Counted from the first letter of the stretch, positions 25,466-35,642 are shown. The stretch is 64,000 nucleotides of DNA from Rikenellaceae bacterium (GCA_015060115.1 SUZB01000008.1:27915-91914); one strand, 5' to 3'. Program-made: numbers and translations. The notes: a model not told the origin generated them from the letters alone.

Positions 25466-26431
25466 ATGAAGGTTTCATCTCGTGACATCATTATCGGTAT
25501 CAAAGAGTATCTGTTGATGACCTTTGGTATGTTCTGCTACGCCTTTGGCTGGCTTCAGTGCGTATTGCCCGCTGGTGGTATGGGTGGTGGCGCTGCAGGT
25601 TTGGCAACTCTTATCAATGCCATTATCCCCGCAAGCCTCACTTCGTTCCTCACTATCGGTACATTGGTCTTCATCATCAATGTTATCTTGCTCATTCTCG
25701 GCGTTATGATCGTGGGTTGGAAGTTCGGTATCAAGACCCTCTTCTGTATCCTTATGATGTCGGTGATGTTCAACATCGTGGAGTCTGATTTCTTCCCTCA
25801 GGGCATTATGGTTCGTATGTTCGAGGGCGTTGCAGCGGGTGATTTGTTGCTCGTATGTATGGGTGCTGCATCGTGCGGTGTAGGTATCGCCGTATCGTTT
25901 ATGCAGGGTGGCTCTACCGGTGGTACCGATATCGTGGCGATGATTATCAATAAGTTCCGCACCGTAAGCTACGGCAAGGTGTTGCTTGGCACCGACTGCG
26001 GTATCCTTATCTCGTCGTTGTTCCTCACCACTACCGTTACTATCGCTGGTGTAGACACCGTTATCGAGCCTCTCTCGTCAGCAGCCTTTGCTCGTATGGT
26101 CTATGGTTTCATTATGATTGCCGTTATCGGCTACACCGTTGACCTCGTTCAGTCGGGTAACCAGCAGTCTAACCAGATTTTGATCTTCTGCAAGGATTAT
26201 GAGGCTATGGCCGAGATGATTAACACCAAGGCTCATCGTGGCGCAACCCTTATCGATGCTATGGGCTGGTACACCAAGACCCCTTCGAAGGCTGTTATGG
26301 TTGTTTGCCGTAAGCGCGATACTTCGACAATCCTTAAGCTTATCCGTGAGCAAGATCCCAACGCCTTCCTTACCGTAGGCTCTGTGATGGGTGTTTACGG
26401 TCAGGGCTTCGATGCCCTAAATAAGGCCTAA
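25466..26431 (+). CDS. YitT-family membrane protein
   Basis: A 321-residue inner-membrane protein. The N-terminal two thirds hold about five to six hydrophobic helices (YLLMTFGMFCYAFGWL, LVFIINVILLILGVMIVGW, RMVYGFIMIAVIGYTVDLV) with Gly-rich repeats GGMGGGAAGLATLIN and GGSTGGTDIVAMIIN, the YitT signature. The C-terminal about 90 residues (NQQSNQILIFCKDYEAM, MGWYTKTPSKAVMVVCRKRD) are a soluble DUF2179 domain. Its molecular function is unproven; transport has been suggested for relatives. It has its own promoter and precedes priA by 44 bp. Confidence 0.88.
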   Translation: MKVSSRDIIIGIKEYLLMTFGMFCYAFGWLQCVLPAGGMGGGAAGLATLINAIIPASLTSFLTIGTLVFIINVILLILGVMIVGWKFGIKTLFCILMMSVMFNIVESDFFPQGIMVRMFEGVAAGDLLLVCMGAASCGVGIAVSFMQGGSTGGTDIVAMIINKFRTVSYGKVLLGTDCGILISSLFLTTTVTIAGVDTVIEPLSSAAFARMVYGFIMIAVIGYTVDLVQSGNQQSNQILIFCKDYEAMAEMINTKAHRGATLIDAMGWYTKTPSKAVMVVCRKRDTSTILKLIREQDPNAFLTVGSVMGVYGQGFDALNKA

Positions 26432-26475
26432 TCGGGGTTTAGCCTATAAATAATACCCCTTAAAGCGAAGCTGCC

Positions 26476-28722
26476 ATGCTTTACGCTCAGGTAGTCCTGC
26501 CGTTGGCACAGCCGATGTACACCTTCTCGTTGGAGGAGAGTCTGGCTGTCGAGGTGGGAGATGCCGTGGTCGTACAGTTTGGCAGCTTCCGCTTTTATAC
26601 AGGTATAGTCTGGAGTATTTCTGCCGAGAAGCCCGACCTTAAGCGTATTAAACCTATCCTGCGTAAGTTGTACTCCACGCCGTTGGTAACTCCGAAGCTA
26701 CAACAGCTCTGGGAGTGGGTTGCAGACTACTATATGTGCTCGGTAGGCGAGGTTATGCGTGTTGCTATGCCCTCGTTGGCAAAGCCTACGGCGAGTAGCC
26801 TTGCCGAGATTGACGAGCGTACGATTGATGCGCCCACCGAGAGCTATATCGCCCTTAAGGAGAGCCTGCGCTCGGAGGAGGCGTTGTTGGAGTACCACGA
26901 AGCGCATCGCCGTGCTCCCCGCCGCCTTGAGACTATGGATAGGATTGCCGCTTTGGCCGTGGAGCGCAGTGCCAAAGATGGCTTTGTGCCTCGCCGTCTG
27001 GTCGATGCCGAGGCGGTGCATATTGCAGACCTTCGGCGCCGAGGCCTGATTGTCGAGGAGAGCCGTGTTGTTGACTTGGTGAACTCCGCCAACGACTTTC
27101 TACTACCTGAGCTCTCCGAGGTGCAGGGGCGAACACTCGACGCTATCCACGCAGCCCACGCCGACAATAAGGTAGCCCTTCTGCACGGTGTAACAGGCTC
27201 TGGCAAGACCGAGATATATATCCACCTTATCGCCGAGACCCTCGCCCGTGGTCGTGATGTGCTGATGCTCGTTCCGGAGATTGTCATCACCTCGCAACTT
27301 ATCGAGCGCCTTGAGCGCATCTTCGAGGGTCGCACCACCACCTACCATTCACGCCTTACGCAGTATCGCCGTGGCAAGACCTATCTGCGCCTTGCTGCAT
27401 CTTCGGGTGGTGAGTTGGTTGTTGGTGTGCGCTCGGCACTCTTCCTGCCGTTGAAAAATCTTGGGTTGGTCGTGGTCGATGAGGAGCACGACACGGGCTA
27501 TAAGCAGTGTGACCCCTCGCCACGCTACAATGCCCGCGATGCCGCTGTTCTCCTCTCTCGCCTTATGGATGCGCGTGTGGTGCTCGGTAGCGCCACCCCC
27601 TCGTTGGAGAGCTATGCTAACGCCCTCTCGGGCAAATATGCCTATGCTCCGCTTATGGAGCGTTGGGGTGAAGGTGTGCTCCCCGAAGTCGTTATCTCCG
27701 ACTCGTTGCGTGCCTTGAAGCGTGGCGAGCGCAAGACGCACTTCAACCTCGACTTGCTACAAAATATAGAGCGCTCACTCGCTGGTGGTGAGCAGGTTAT
27801 GCTCTTCCAAAACCGCCGTGGCTACTCACCCTATATGCAGTGTACCACTTGTGGCTACTCGCCTCGCTGTCCGCATTGCAATGTCACGCTTACACAGCAC
27901 CGCGCCAATCGTATGGAGTGCCACTATTGTGGCTATACCGAGGAGCGTAGCGCTGTCTGCCCCAACTGCCAAACGCAGGATATGCGCTCTATGGGCTTCG
28001 GCACCGAGAAGGTTGAGGAGGAGGTTCAGCGAATGTTTCCCGATGCCGTTGTCGACCGCCTTGATGGCGATACCTCGACCTCAGAGTCGGCATTTCGCCG
28101 TATTGTCCACCGCTTCGAGGAGGGAAAGACAAATATCCTTGTCGGCACGCAGATTATCACCAAGGGCTTCGACTTTGGAGGTGTTACTACCGTTGGTATC
28201 CTCAATGCCGATAATCTCGTTATGCAGCCCAATTTCCGCTCTTCGGAGCGTGCCTTTCAGCTTATGATGCAGGTGGCAGGTCGTGCCGGTAGGCGCAACG
28301 ACAGGGGCAGGGTCATTATTCAAACCTCGCAACCCCAACACCCCGTAATACGCTCTGTTGCCGTGGGCGACTATATGGCTATGGCATCGCGCGAACTCGC
28401 TGAACGCAAGGAGTTTGGCTATCCGCCATACTCGCGTGTTGTGCGTTTTATGTTGCGCCATAAGGATTACTCGCTGCTGCATCGTGCCTCGCACTTCTTT
28501 GGCGATATTCTGCGCCGTAAGTTCGGCGCACGCCTTATGGGCCCTGTCTCTTCGGCTCGCGAGATGATTCGTGGCGAGCACTGCTCGGAGCTGATGCTGA
28601 AAATCGAGAATGGAGCATCATTTAAGCGTGCCCGACAGCTTATCGCCGAGGCTCGTGATGCTATGGTGGAGCATGAGGAGTATAAGCGTGTAACACTTAT
28701 TATAGATGTCGATGCTCTCTAA
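26476..28722 (+). CDS. priA: Primosomal replication restart helicase PriA
   Basis: A 748-residue 3'-5' helicase that reloads the replisome at collapsed forks. The N-terminal fork-binding domain (MLYAQVVLPLAQPMYTFSLE) is followed by the helicase core with Walker A LLHGVTGSGKTEIY, Walker B VVVDEEHDTGYKQ, and a zinc-binding insertion with paired cysteines (CTTCGYSPRCPHCNVTL, MECHYCGY, CPNCQ). Motif VI region MMQVAGRAGR is present. It overlaps the downstream comF-like gene by 17 bp, indicating coupled expression. Confidence 0.95.
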   Translation: MLYAQVVLPLAQPMYTFSLEESLAVEVGDAVVVQFGSFRFYTGIVWSISAEKPDLKRIKPILRKLYSTPLVTPKLQQLWEWVADYYMCSVGEVMRVAMPSLAKPTASSLAEIDERTIDAPTESYIALKESLRSEEALLEYHEAHRRAPRRLETMDRIAALAVERSAKDGFVPRRLVDAEAVHIADLRRRGLIVEESRVVDLVNSANDFLLPELSEVQGRTLDAIHAAHADNKVALLHGVTGSGKTEIYIHLIAETLARGRDVLMLVPEIVITSQLIERLERIFEGRTTTYHSRLTQYRRGKTYLRLAASSGGELVVGVRSALFLPLKNLGLVVVDEEHDTGYKQCDPSPRYNARDAAVLLSRLMDARVVLGSATPSLESYANALSGKYAYAPLMERWGEGVLPEVVISDSLRALKRGERKTHFNLDLLQNIERSLAGGEQVMLFQNRRGYSPYMQCTTCGYSPRCPHCNVTLTQHRANRMECHYCGYTEERSAVCPNCQTQDMRSMGFGTEKVEEEVQRMFPDAVVDRLDGDTSTSESAFRRIVHRFEEGKTNILVGTQIITKGFDFGGVTTVGILNADNLVMQPNFRSSERAFQLMMQVAGRAGRRNDRGRVIIQTSQPQHPVIRSVAVGDYMAMASRELAERKEFGYPPYSRVVRFMLRHKDYSLLHRASHFFGDILRRKFGARLMGPVSSAREMIRGEHCSELMLKIENGASFKRARQLIAEARDAMVEHEEYKRVTLIIDVDAL

Positions 28723-29425
28723 TCTTCTTGCAGACCTAAGTTCGTTGCTCTTCCCTTCGGGGTGTGTAGTCTGCGGTGGCGATGTGTCGAGCTCGATGCA
28801 CGGCATCTGCACTATGTGTCGTTATACTATCCCTCTTACAAACTTCTGGAAAACGGAGGATAACCCCACCAAGGAGCACTTTGCGGGTATAATCCCTCTG
28901 GTGCACGCTTCGTCATTCTTCTACTTCTCGCACGATAGCCAGTGGCGCAGCCTTATCCACCGCTTTAAGTATGGCGGTGAGTGGCGCCTTGCCGAGAGTT
29001 TTGGTCGCTGGTATGGTCGTGAGTTGCGGGAGTCGGGTCTTTATGATGATGTCGATGTCGTTATGCCTGTACCTCTGCACTTTATCAAGGCCATCAAGCG
29101 AGGCTATAACCAATCTTCGTACCTTGCCGAGAGCATTGCCTGTGAGATAGGCAAGCCCACCGATAGGCGCTCTGTTCGTCGCCACCGCAACAATCCTCCG
29201 CAGTCGCGTAGCTCGATGGGCGAGAGGTGGGCAAATGTCGAAAATCTCTTCTCGGTGGTTAATCCCAAGGCGCTGAGTGGCAAACATATACTCCTTGTCG
29301 ATGATGTCTTGACTACTGGCGCTACCTTGGCATCGCTCGCCTCGGCCATTCTTGCCTCAGTTCCCGATGCCCGCATCTCTATCGCCACACTTGCTGTATC
29401 TCGCAAGATTGATGGGGCGAAGTAG
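28706..29425 (+). CDS. ComF-family phosphoribosyltransferase-like protein
   Basis: A 239-residue protein with an N-terminal Cys-rich zinc finger (SGCVVCGGD, GICTMC) and a type I PRTase fold ending in the PRPP loop LLVDDVLTTGATLAS. KRGYNQSSYLAESIA and VPLHFIKAIKRG are the ComF family signatures. In naturally competent bacteria ComF helps single-stranded DNA uptake; in other bacteria its role is unclear. The frame overlaps the end of priA; an internal ATG 6 bases later is an alternative start. Context (priA) fits DNA metabolism. Confidence 0.9.
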   Translation: MSMLSNLLADLSSLLFPSGCVVCGGDVSSSMHGICTMCRYTIPLTNFWKTEDNPTKEHFAGIIPLVHASSFFYFSHDSQWRSLIHRFKYGGEWRLAESFGRWYGRELRESGLYDDVDVVMPVPLHFIKAIKRGYNQSSYLAESIACEIGKPTDRRSVRRHRNNPPQSRSSMGERWANVENLFSVVNPKALSGKHILLVDDVLTTGATLASLASAILASVPDARISIATLAVSRKIDGAK

Positions 29426-29442
29426 GCTCTACGGCCTTAACG

Positions 29443-30585
29443 CTACTCGCTCTTTATGGTATATTTTCTGCCGAAACGGTCAGTCGCTGTAATAGTAATT
29501 TCGCTATTTTCGGTGGTGCGCTTTAGGCGATAGTAGTGTGGAAATGATATTAGCTTTCGGCGAAGATGTCCCATCACCATATCGTTGTAATCTGCTTCAT
29601 TCTCAACATAGTAGCGGTAGTCGGGATCGACCATGTCGGTACGCTCCATAGCGCCCATATCTTTGCCATTCTCGGCCCACTCAACACTCCACTTCTTATC
29701 CCAACCTACGATGCGGATAACGACTTCGTCGGCGTTATCTTCGACTATCATAATCTGCTTTTCGGCACTCTCACCAAGCAGGCGGTAGCGCCAACTCCAC
29801 TCACCGCTGCGCTCCTCGATGGTCAATACCGAGTGTGGCGTGCCATCGGGGCACATCGGCGCAAACCATAGGTTGCCACCCACCTGCGCTACGCTGTGCT
29901 CGATGATTTCGGGAGTAATGTCGGCTGTCGAGTTAAGGTGGCGATGACCTGTGATAAAGTCCACTTTGTACCCCTTTGTGCGGCGCAAAATCTTTCGGGC
30001 ATAGTCGTTTAGTTCGTCTGAGCGATAGTTGTACGCCGGAGCGTGCATAAGTATCGCAATATGCTCAGTATCAGTGCTCTGCTTAAGCGTATGCTTTAGC
30101 CAGCGCAGCTGCTTGCGATCAACTGCGATGCGGTAGTCGCTATACGATGTATAGTCGATGTTGTCGAGCGCGAGGAAGAGCGTCTTGCCGAGGTGTGTGG
30201 CGTAATTGCGAGGACCAAATACCTCCTCGTAGCGAGCTACGGCAGCCGCCTTGTCGCCTACCGTTGTGCGGTCGTGGTCGTGGTTGCCGATAACGGTGAG
30301 AACGGGTATGCCAAGGGTGTCGAAGAGCCCCTTCAGGCGAGGCATCAGGTCGAGCGTATCCCAGACATTGTCGCCCGTAAGGTATATGGCTGTGGGGTAG
30401 CCCGTTGCACGATACTCCTCCACGATGGTGGCTATATGTGGAAATATATCCTTTTCAAGGCGGTTGAACTGCTCCTCGGTCTGAGGCTGTGGGTCGCCCA
30501 CGACGATAAGGTTGAAGCCATCTGCCTGAGCATAGCCCGTAATGGCAAGACATAGGAGAAGAAGTGATAGTATGGTGCGTCTCAT
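29443..30585 (-). CDS. Exported calcineurin-like metallophosphoesterase
   Basis: A 380-residue protein with a signal peptide (MRRTILSLLLLCLAITGYAQ). The metallophosphoesterase core shows the metal-ligand motifs in order: VVGDPQ (where DxH is common), LTGDN, VIGNHDHD, LMHAP, and ITGHRHL. The C-terminal about 130 residues form a beta domain common in Bacteroidetes calcineurin-like proteins. Substrate unknown; periplasmic phosphomonoester or diester hydrolysis is the family-level guess. It is convergent with comF (18 bp apart) and divergent from dnaX. Confidence 0.88.
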   Translation of the reverse strand: MRRTILSLLLLCLAITGYAQADGFNLIVVGDPQPQTEEQFNRLEKDIFPHIATIVEEYRATGYPTAIYLTGDNVWDTLDLMPRLKGLFDTLGIPVLTVIGNHDHDRTTVGDKAAAVARYEEVFGPRNYATHLGKTLFLALDNIDYTSYSDYRIAVDRKQLRWLKHTLKQSTDTEHIAILMHAPAYNYRSDELNDYARKILRRTKGYKVDFITGHRHLNSTADITPEIIEHSVAQVGGNLWFAPMCPDGTPHSVLTIEERSGEWSWRYRLLGESAEKQIMIVEDNADEVVIRIVGWDKKWSVEWAENGKDMGAMERTDMVDPDYRYYVENEADYNDMVMGHLRRKLISFPHYYRLKRTTENSEITITATDRFGRKYTIKSE

Positions 30586-30614
30586 ATCTACGAATTTATA
30601 TCTGTTTTCGTGAG

Positions 30615-30622
30615 CAAATATA
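30615..30622 (-). promoter_or_regulatory. Candidate -7 box for the metallophosphoesterase gene
   Basis: TATATTTG on the minus strand, 30 bp upstream of the start. No TTG at correct spacing. Confidence 0.4.
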
Positions 30623-30683
30623 TGAAAAATTCCGTAACCAAAAAATTCTCGCGTGTGCGCATACGAGTGAGCGAAATTTTTTG

Positions 30684-30691
30684 TATCTTTG
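30684..30691 (+). promoter_or_regulatory. Candidate -7 box very close to the dnaX start
   Basis: TATCTTTG ends only 7 bp before the ATG at 30699. If it is the real promoter, the mRNA would be leaderless or nearly so. It also argues against the longer upstream reading frame. Confidence 0.45.
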
Positions 30692-30698
30692 TCGAGTT

Positions 30699-32486
30699 AT
30701 GGAAAATTTTGTAGTTTCAGCACGCAAGTATCGCCCCTCGACCTTCGCTTCGGTCGTGGGTCAGCGTCATATAACATCGACCTTGAAGAACGCTATCGAG
30801 CGTGGTCAGTTGGCACACGCCTACCTCTTCTGCGGCCCTCGCGGTGTAGGTAAGACCACCTGTGCCCGCATCTTCGCCAAGGCCATCAACTGCCTGAATC
30901 CTCAGAATGGCGAGGCCTGCAACGAGTGCGAGTCGTGTCGTTCGTTCAACGAGGGTCGTTCGCTCAATGTTCACGAGTTGGATGCAGCATCCAACAACTC
31001 GGTAGACGACATCCGCAACCTTATCGAGCAGGTGCGCATCATACCTCAGCAGGGTAGCTACTCGGTATTTGTTATCGACGAGGTTCACATGCTCTCGGCT
31101 GCGGCGTTCAACGCCTTCCTCAAGACCCTTGAGGAGCCACCACGCCACGCTATCTTCGTCTTGGCTACCACCGAGAAGCATAAGATTATCCCCACCATCC
31201 TCTCGCGTTGTCAGATCTACGACTTCAACCGCATCAAGGTTGAGGACGGCGTGGAGTATCTGCGCTACATAGCCGATAAGGAGGGTGTTACGGCCGATGA
31301 CGAGGCACTCAACCTTATCGCCCACAAGGCCGATGGTGGTATGCGTGATGCTCTCTCGATGTTCGATAAGGCGGTATCGTTCTGTGGCTCGAATCTCTCG
31401 TATAAGGATGTGGCGGCAACGCTCAATGTCCTCGACTACGACACCTACTTCAGTGTTACGGAGATGTTGCTCGGTGGCCGCTATGTCGATGCGTTGATGC
31501 TCTTTGACGAGGTACTGTCGAAGGGCTTCTCGCCTCAGGTATTCCTTTCGGGTCTGAATGCCCATATGCGCGACCTGCTTATGGCAAAGGGCCCCGCTAT
31601 CGGACTTATCGAGTTTACGGGTACGCTTGTTGAGCGCTACCGCAAGCAGGCGACAATGGCAGACGAAGGGTTCCTCTTCAATGCCATAGCGTTGCTTACC
31701 GAGGCCGATGGCAAGATACGACAGTCGTCGAACCAACGATTGCTTGTTGAACTGGGACTTATGAAGATTGCGGGTCTCGGTCAAAAAAAAAATAGCGAGG
31801 TAGATAACTCGACCCTCGCAACCGATTTTGCGTTGCCTGAGTTGGTAGCTACGGCACCCGCACAGCCCGAGGTGGCACAGCCCGCGCCCCAGCCAACCCC
31901 GCAACCTGCTCCCGCTCCTCAGCCTACACCAGCGCCCGCGCCTGCACCACAGCCAGTGTCTGCGCCTAAGGCTACGGAGGTGGAGCAAAAGGAGGAGACT
32001 AAGCGCCCCACGATGCGCCGAATGGCGGGCAGTATCTCGATTAAGGAGATGGTGAACGGTGGTGCCAAGACCGCATCGGAGCGAGTATTGGAGGAGGCAG
32101 CTGCCGAGGCGGTACACCAGAGCACTATTGACCCTGATAGCGCCGAAAAGTTGGAGAGTGCTCGCCAAAAGATAGATGCCGACCTCGGTGTTTCGCGTCC
32201 ACGCTTCCGCAAGATATTCTCCGAGATGCGCATCAAGGAGAACACCGTAACGGTTACGGTGCCCTCGCAGGAGCTTTGCGAGGATATTCTTCGCGACAAG
32301 CGTGAGTGGCAGGGCTACCTTGCCAAGATGGCGGAGGTAGATGGCTACATCGAGATTGAGGTTGTGGTGAACGAGAAGATAAAGGTGGCTCGACCCATCA
32401 CAATCGAGGATAGATTGAAACACCTTGTGGCGAAAAATGCAAAACTTACGGAGATGATAGAGCGCCTTAACCTCGATGCCGAGTAG
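30699..32486 (+). CDS. dnaX: DNA polymerase III subunit tau (and possibly gamma)
   Basis: A 595-residue clamp-loader ATPase. Domains I-II: Walker A GPRGVGKT (46-53), zinc cysteines C65, C74, C77, C80, Walker [11 protein letters not shown], and sensor region [20 protein letters not shown]. Domain III runs to about residue 360. A Pro/Ala/Gln-rich linker (about 375-440) leads to the tau-specific C-terminal region. A run of ten A at 31783-31792 (codons 362-365) sits at the domain III/linker junction; a -1 shift there reads a Lys codon and then TAG, which would make a gamma-like protein of about 365 residues. The ATG at 30699 ([16 protein letters not shown]) is chosen over a longer frame because the true N terminus matches the family. 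Confidence 0.94.
   Translation: MENFVVSARKYRPSTFASVVGQRHITSTLKNAIERGQLAHAYLFCGPRGVGKTTCARIFAKAINCLNPQNGEACNECESCRSFNEGRSLNVHELDAASNNSVDDIRNLIEQVRIIPQQGSYSVFVIDEVHMLSAAAFNAFLKTLEEPPRHAIFVLATTEKHKIIPTILSRCQIYDFNRIKVEDGVEYLRYIADKEGVTADDEALNLIAHKADGGMRDALSMFDKAVSFCGSNLSYKDVAATLNVLDYDTYFSVTEMLLGGRYVDALMLFDEVLSKGFSPQVFLSGLNAHMRDLLMAKGPAIGLIEFTGTLVERYRKQATMADEGFLFNAIALLTEADGKIRQSSNQRLLVELGLMKIAGLGQKKNSEVDNSTLATDFALPELVATAPAQPEVAQPAPQPTPQPAPAPQPTPAPAPAPQPVSAPKATEVEQKEETKRPTMRRMAGSISIKEMVNGGAKTASERVLEEAAAEAVHQSTIDPDSAEKLESARQKIDADLGVSRPRFRKIFSEMRIKENTVTVTVPSQELCEDILRDKREWQGYLAKMAEVDGYIEIEVVVNEKIKVARPITIEDRLKHLVAKNAKLTEMIERLNLDAE
31783..31792 (+). promoter_or_regulatory. A10 slippery tract in dnaX, candidate programmed frameshift or slippage site
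   Basis: Zero frame reads CAA AAA AAA AAT AGC. After a -1 shift, or one extra A in the transcript, it reads CAA AAA AAA AAA TAG, an immediate stop. The position matches known tau/gamma recoding sites in other bacteria. Confidence 0.55.
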
Positions 32487-32539
32487 GCCGAGGTCGGGCG
32501 AGCCAGATATTAAAAAAACAAATAGAAAACTATAAAACG

Positions 32540-33835
32540 ATGATTAAGGATTTTGTTCAGGAGCTTGAGTGGCGCGGTATGATTCATACGATTATGCCCG
32601 GCGCTAAGGAGCAGTTGCAGAAGGAGATGACGACGGCATATTTGGGTATCGACCCCACCGCCGACTCACTACATATCGGCCACTTGGTGGGTGTGATGAT
32701 TTTGAAGCACTTCCAGATGTGTGGCCACCGCCCCATCGCCCTTATTGGCGGTGCTACGGGTATGATTGGCGACCCCTCGGGTAAGTCGCAGGAGCGTAAC
32801 CTCCTCGATGAGGCCACCTTGCGCCACAATCAGGAGGCTATCAAGAACCAGCTTGCCCGCCTTATCGACTTCGACTCCGATGCTGAGAACCACGCCTTGT
32901 TGGTGAACAACTACGACTGGATGAAGGAGTTCTCGTTCTTAGACTTCGCACGCGATATTGGCAAGTGCATCACCGTAAACTATATGATGGCCAAGGACTC
33001 TGTTAAGAAGCGCTTCAATGGCGAGGGTGATGGTATGTCGTTTACGGAGTTTACCTACCAGCTATTGCAGGGCTACGACTTCTTGCACCTCTATCAGGAG
33101 TACAACTGCAAGGTGCAGCTTGGTGGTGCCGACCAGTGGGGTAATATCACCACCGGTACTGAGCTTATCCGCCGTAAGTTGGGCGCTGAGGCTGAGGCTT
33201 TCGCCATCACCTGCCCCCTTATCACCAAGGCCGATGGCACGAAGTTCGGTAAGACCGAGTCGGGCAATGTATGGCTCGATGCTCGCTACACCTCGCCCTA
33301 TAAGTTCTATCAGTTCTGGCTCAATGTCAGCGATGACGATGCAAAGCGCTACATCAAGATATTTACGCTTCTCGACCGCGAGACTATCGAGGGCCTTATC
33401 AAGGAGCACGACGAGGCTCCCCACTTACGCATCTTGCAGAAGCGCTTGGCTGAGGAGATTACCACTATGATTCACTCTAAGGAGGAGTTGGAGAAGGCTC
33501 AGGCAGCAACGAACATCCTCTTCGGTAATGCCACCTCTGAGGCATTGCGCTCGCTGGACGAACAAACCCTGCTTCAGGTCTTCGAGGGCGTTCCCCAGTT
33601 CAAAATCTCGCGTGCTGACCTCAATAAGCCCTTTATCGACATCGTGGCCGAGCTCTGCAAGGTATTCCCCTCGAAGGGCGAGTGCCGCAAGATGGTGCAG
33701 GGTGGCGGTGTGCAACTCAACAAGGAGAAGGTAACAGATGCTATGCGTAGCCTATCCGATAGCGACCTTATCGCCGGTAAGTACCTACTTGCACAGCGTG
33801 GCAAGAAGAACTACTATCTTATCATTGTCGAGTAG
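32540..33835 (+). CDS. tyrS: Tyrosyl-tRNA synthetase
   Basis: A 431-residue class I synthetase. HIGH motif is intact (SLHIGH, residues 45-48), followed by [18 protein letters not shown]. The KMSKS-like loop is KFGKT (235-239; [17 protein letters not shown]), normal for TyrRS. The tyrosine-binding [10 protein letters not shown] is present. A C-terminal S4-like RNA-binding domain covers about 360-431 ([15 protein letters not shown]). Lies 53 bp after dnaX and just before folB on the same strand. Confidence 0.96.
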   Translation: MIKDFVQELEWRGMIHTIMPGAKEQLQKEMTTAYLGIDPTADSLHIGHLVGVMILKHFQMCGHRPIALIGGATGMIGDPSGKSQERNLLDEATLRHNQEAIKNQLARLIDFDSDAENHALLVNNYDWMKEFSFLDFARDIGKCITVNYMMAKDSVKKRFNGEGDGMSFTEFTYQLLQGYDFLHLYQEYNCKVQLGGADQWGNITTGTELIRRKLGAEAEAFAITCPLITKADGTKFGKTESGNVWLDARYTSPYKFYQFWLNVSDDDAKRYIKIFTLLDRETIEGLIKEHDEAPHLRILQKRLAEEITTMIHSKEELEKAQAATNILFGNATSEALRSLDEQTLLQVFEGVPQFKISRADLNKPFIDIVAELCKVFPSKGECRKMVQGGGVQLNKEKVTDAMRSLSDSDLIAGKYLLAQRGKKNYYLIIVE

Positions 33836-33856
33836 CCTAAAACATTGCAGGTCGGT

Positions 33857-34216
33857 ATGAATTCTAACTACACCATTCGCCTCGAAGGCATCTATGTGCG
33901 AGCGTTTCACGGCTGCTACGACTTGGAGCAGCAGGTGGGCAACCGCTTTCGTGTAGATTTGGCGATTACCACGCCCCTTGGTACGCTACCCGAAACTGAC
34001 GATGTTCGCCAGGCGGTAAACTACCTCACCGTATTCGAGATTGTCGAGCGCACGATGCAGCGCACACAGCGCACCATCGAGGCGGCAGCGAAGAATATCA
34101 TCGTGGCGGTAAAGGAGGCATTTCCCCAGATTGAGAGCGTGGAGTGTACAGTGGCGAAGATTGCGCCTCCGTTGGGTGGCAAAATCGACCGAGTAAGTGT
34201 AACATTAATAGGATAG
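33857..34216 (+). CDS. folB: Dihydroneopterin aldolase
   Basis: A 119-residue enzyme of folate biosynthesis that cleaves 7,8-dihydroneopterin to 6-hydroxymethyl-dihydropterin. The start MNSNYTIRLEGIYVRAFHGCY and the segment QQVGNRFRVDLAI, VNYLTVFEIVERTM are typical; KIAPPLGGKIDRVSVTL holds the conserved catalytic-loop Lys and Pro. The ATG at 33857 is preferred to an upstream TTG. It lies 21 bp after tyrS and 35 bp before a symporter gene, perhaps one transcript. Confidence 0.9.
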   Translation: MNSNYTIRLEGIYVRAFHGCYDLEQQVGNRFRVDLAITTPLGTLPETDDVRQAVNYLTVFEIVERTMQRTQRTIEAAAKNIIVAVKEAFPQIESVECTVAKIAPPLGGKIDRVSVTLIG

Positions 34217-34251
34217 TATATTGTCTGAAAATAGAGTAACAGGATTGTATA

Positions 34252-35589
34252 ATGGCTGAAAAGACAACATCACGCGGAGGCTTTGGCGGTAAGGTTGCCG
34301 CAATCCTCGCTGCCGCAGGCTCGGCAATCGGCCTCGGTAACATCTGGCGTTTCCCCTACATCACCTCGGAGCACGGTGGTGGCGCCTTCATTCTTATCTA
34401 CTTGGGCTGTATCCTCTTCTTGGGTCTGCCCCTGCTTGTTGCGGAGTTCTCGGTGGGTCACAACACCAAGCGCAACCCCATTGATGCCTTCGCCACCATC
34501 AAGCGTGGATGGGGCTGGCTCGGAGCTATGGGCCTCGTGTCGGTATTCCTCATTATGGGCTACTACTTCGTAATCTCGGGCTGGACACTCAACTACGCTA
34601 TCGAGTCGGCGATGAATAGCGTCGGTGGCGACTTTGGTCAGTTCTTCAAGGACTTTACGACAGCTACTTGGAAGCCTCTCATCTTTACCTACCTCTTTAT
34701 CTTTGCCAACCACTTTATCATCATCGGTGGTGTGCAGGGCGGTATAGAGAAGGCATCTAAGGTGATGATGCCCCTCTTGTTCGGCATCCTTATCGTTTTG
34801 GCAGTCTACTCGTTGTGGTTGCCCGAGGGTCGTGAGGCGTTGGGCAATGTCTTTACTCCCGACTTCTCGAAGGTTACGGGCAAGACCTTCCTCGATGCTA
34901 TGGGTCAGGCATTCTTCACCCTCTCTATCGGTATGGGCGCTATGCTTATCTATGGCTCATACTTCAAGGAGGGCACCAAGATTGCTGGCACGGCAATCAG
35001 CGTAGTGTCGCTCGACACTGTTGTGGCGCTCACCGCTGCTGTCATCATCTTCTCGGCAGGTGTTGAGAATGAGAGCGGTATGCAGTTGGCGTTTGTTGCT
35101 ATGCCCAAGGTCTTCTCGTCGATGCCTTTCGGTAACCTGTGGGCAACACTCTTCTTCCTCTTGTTGGGTCTTGCGGCGTTGTCATCGACAATCTCGATGC
35201 ACGAGGCCGTAACATCATACTTTGTCGAGAAGCGCGGTATGAGCCGTAAGGCAGGTGCAACGGTTGTTACCATCGGTGCTCTGTTGCTCTCTACAGCTTG
35301 CTCTTTGTCGCTTGGTGCGTGGAGCGAATTTAAGGTTGTAGGTATGAATCTCTTTGCTCTGCTCGATAGCTTCACTGCTATCGTTATGCTCCCCGTTCTC
35401 GGTATCCTCACCTCTATCTTTGTGGGTTGGATCTGGAAGAAGGAGGATATGCGTGCGGAGCTTACCGCCGAGGGTGGTGTCGATAAGGCTACCTACCCCT
35501 TTATCCGCTTCTTGTTGAAGTGGGTATGCCCCGTTTTGGTGTCGGTAGTCTTCGTCTTCGGCATCATTGATTTCATCAATAGCTTATAG
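34252..35589 (+). CDS. Sodium-dependent neurotransmitter:sodium symporter (NSS) family transporter
   Basis: A 445-residue inner-membrane transporter with about eleven hydrophobic helices, the usual bacterial NSS number. The first helix carries the family signature SAIGLGNIWRFPYITSEHGGGAF, where backbone carbonyls bind substrate and sodium. Helix 6-8 segments (FFTLSIGMGAMLIYGSYF, VSLDTVVALTAAVIIFSAG) fit the LeuT fold. Relatives move amino acids; the exact substrate cannot be read from sequence. A weak AACCCA/TGGGTT hairpin with a T run follows. Confidence 0.92.
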   Translation: MAEKTTSRGGFGGKVAAILAAAGSAIGLGNIWRFPYITSEHGGGAFILIYLGCILFLGLPLLVAEFSVGHNTKRNPIDAFATIKRGWGWLGAMGLVSVFLIMGYYFVISGWTLNYAIESAMNSVGGDFGQFFKDFTTATWKPLIFTYLFIFANHFIIIGGVQGGIEKASKVMMPLLFGILIVLAVYSLWLPEGREALGNVFTPDFSKVTGKTFLDAMGQAFFTLSIGMGAMLIYGSYFKEGTKIAGTAISVVSLDTVVALTAAVIIFSAGVENESGMQLAFVAMPKVFSSMPFGNLWATLFFLLLGLAALSSTISMHEAVTSYFVEKRGMSRKAGATVVTIGALLLSTACSLSLGAWSEFKVVGMNLFALLDSFTAIVMLPVLGILTSIFVGWIWKKEDMRAELTAEGGVDKATYPFIRFLLKWVCPVLVSVVFVFGIIDFINSL

Positions 35590-35594
35590 GCTAA

Positions 35595-35631
35595 TAACCC
35601 AATGAGTTAAAATGGGTTAAAATGTTTTTTT
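35595..35631 (+). terminator. Weak terminator after the symporter gene
   Basis: AACCCA (35596-35601) pairs with TGGGTT (35613-35618), then a T run at 35624-35631. Confidence 0.4.
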
Positions 35632-35642
35632 AGCGGAAGTAT

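Noticed and set aside
30717..32423. 568-codon open frame on the minus strand across dnaX
   Set aside because: Composition is Arg/His/Leu-rich antisense noise; dnaX on the plus strand has all its motifs.
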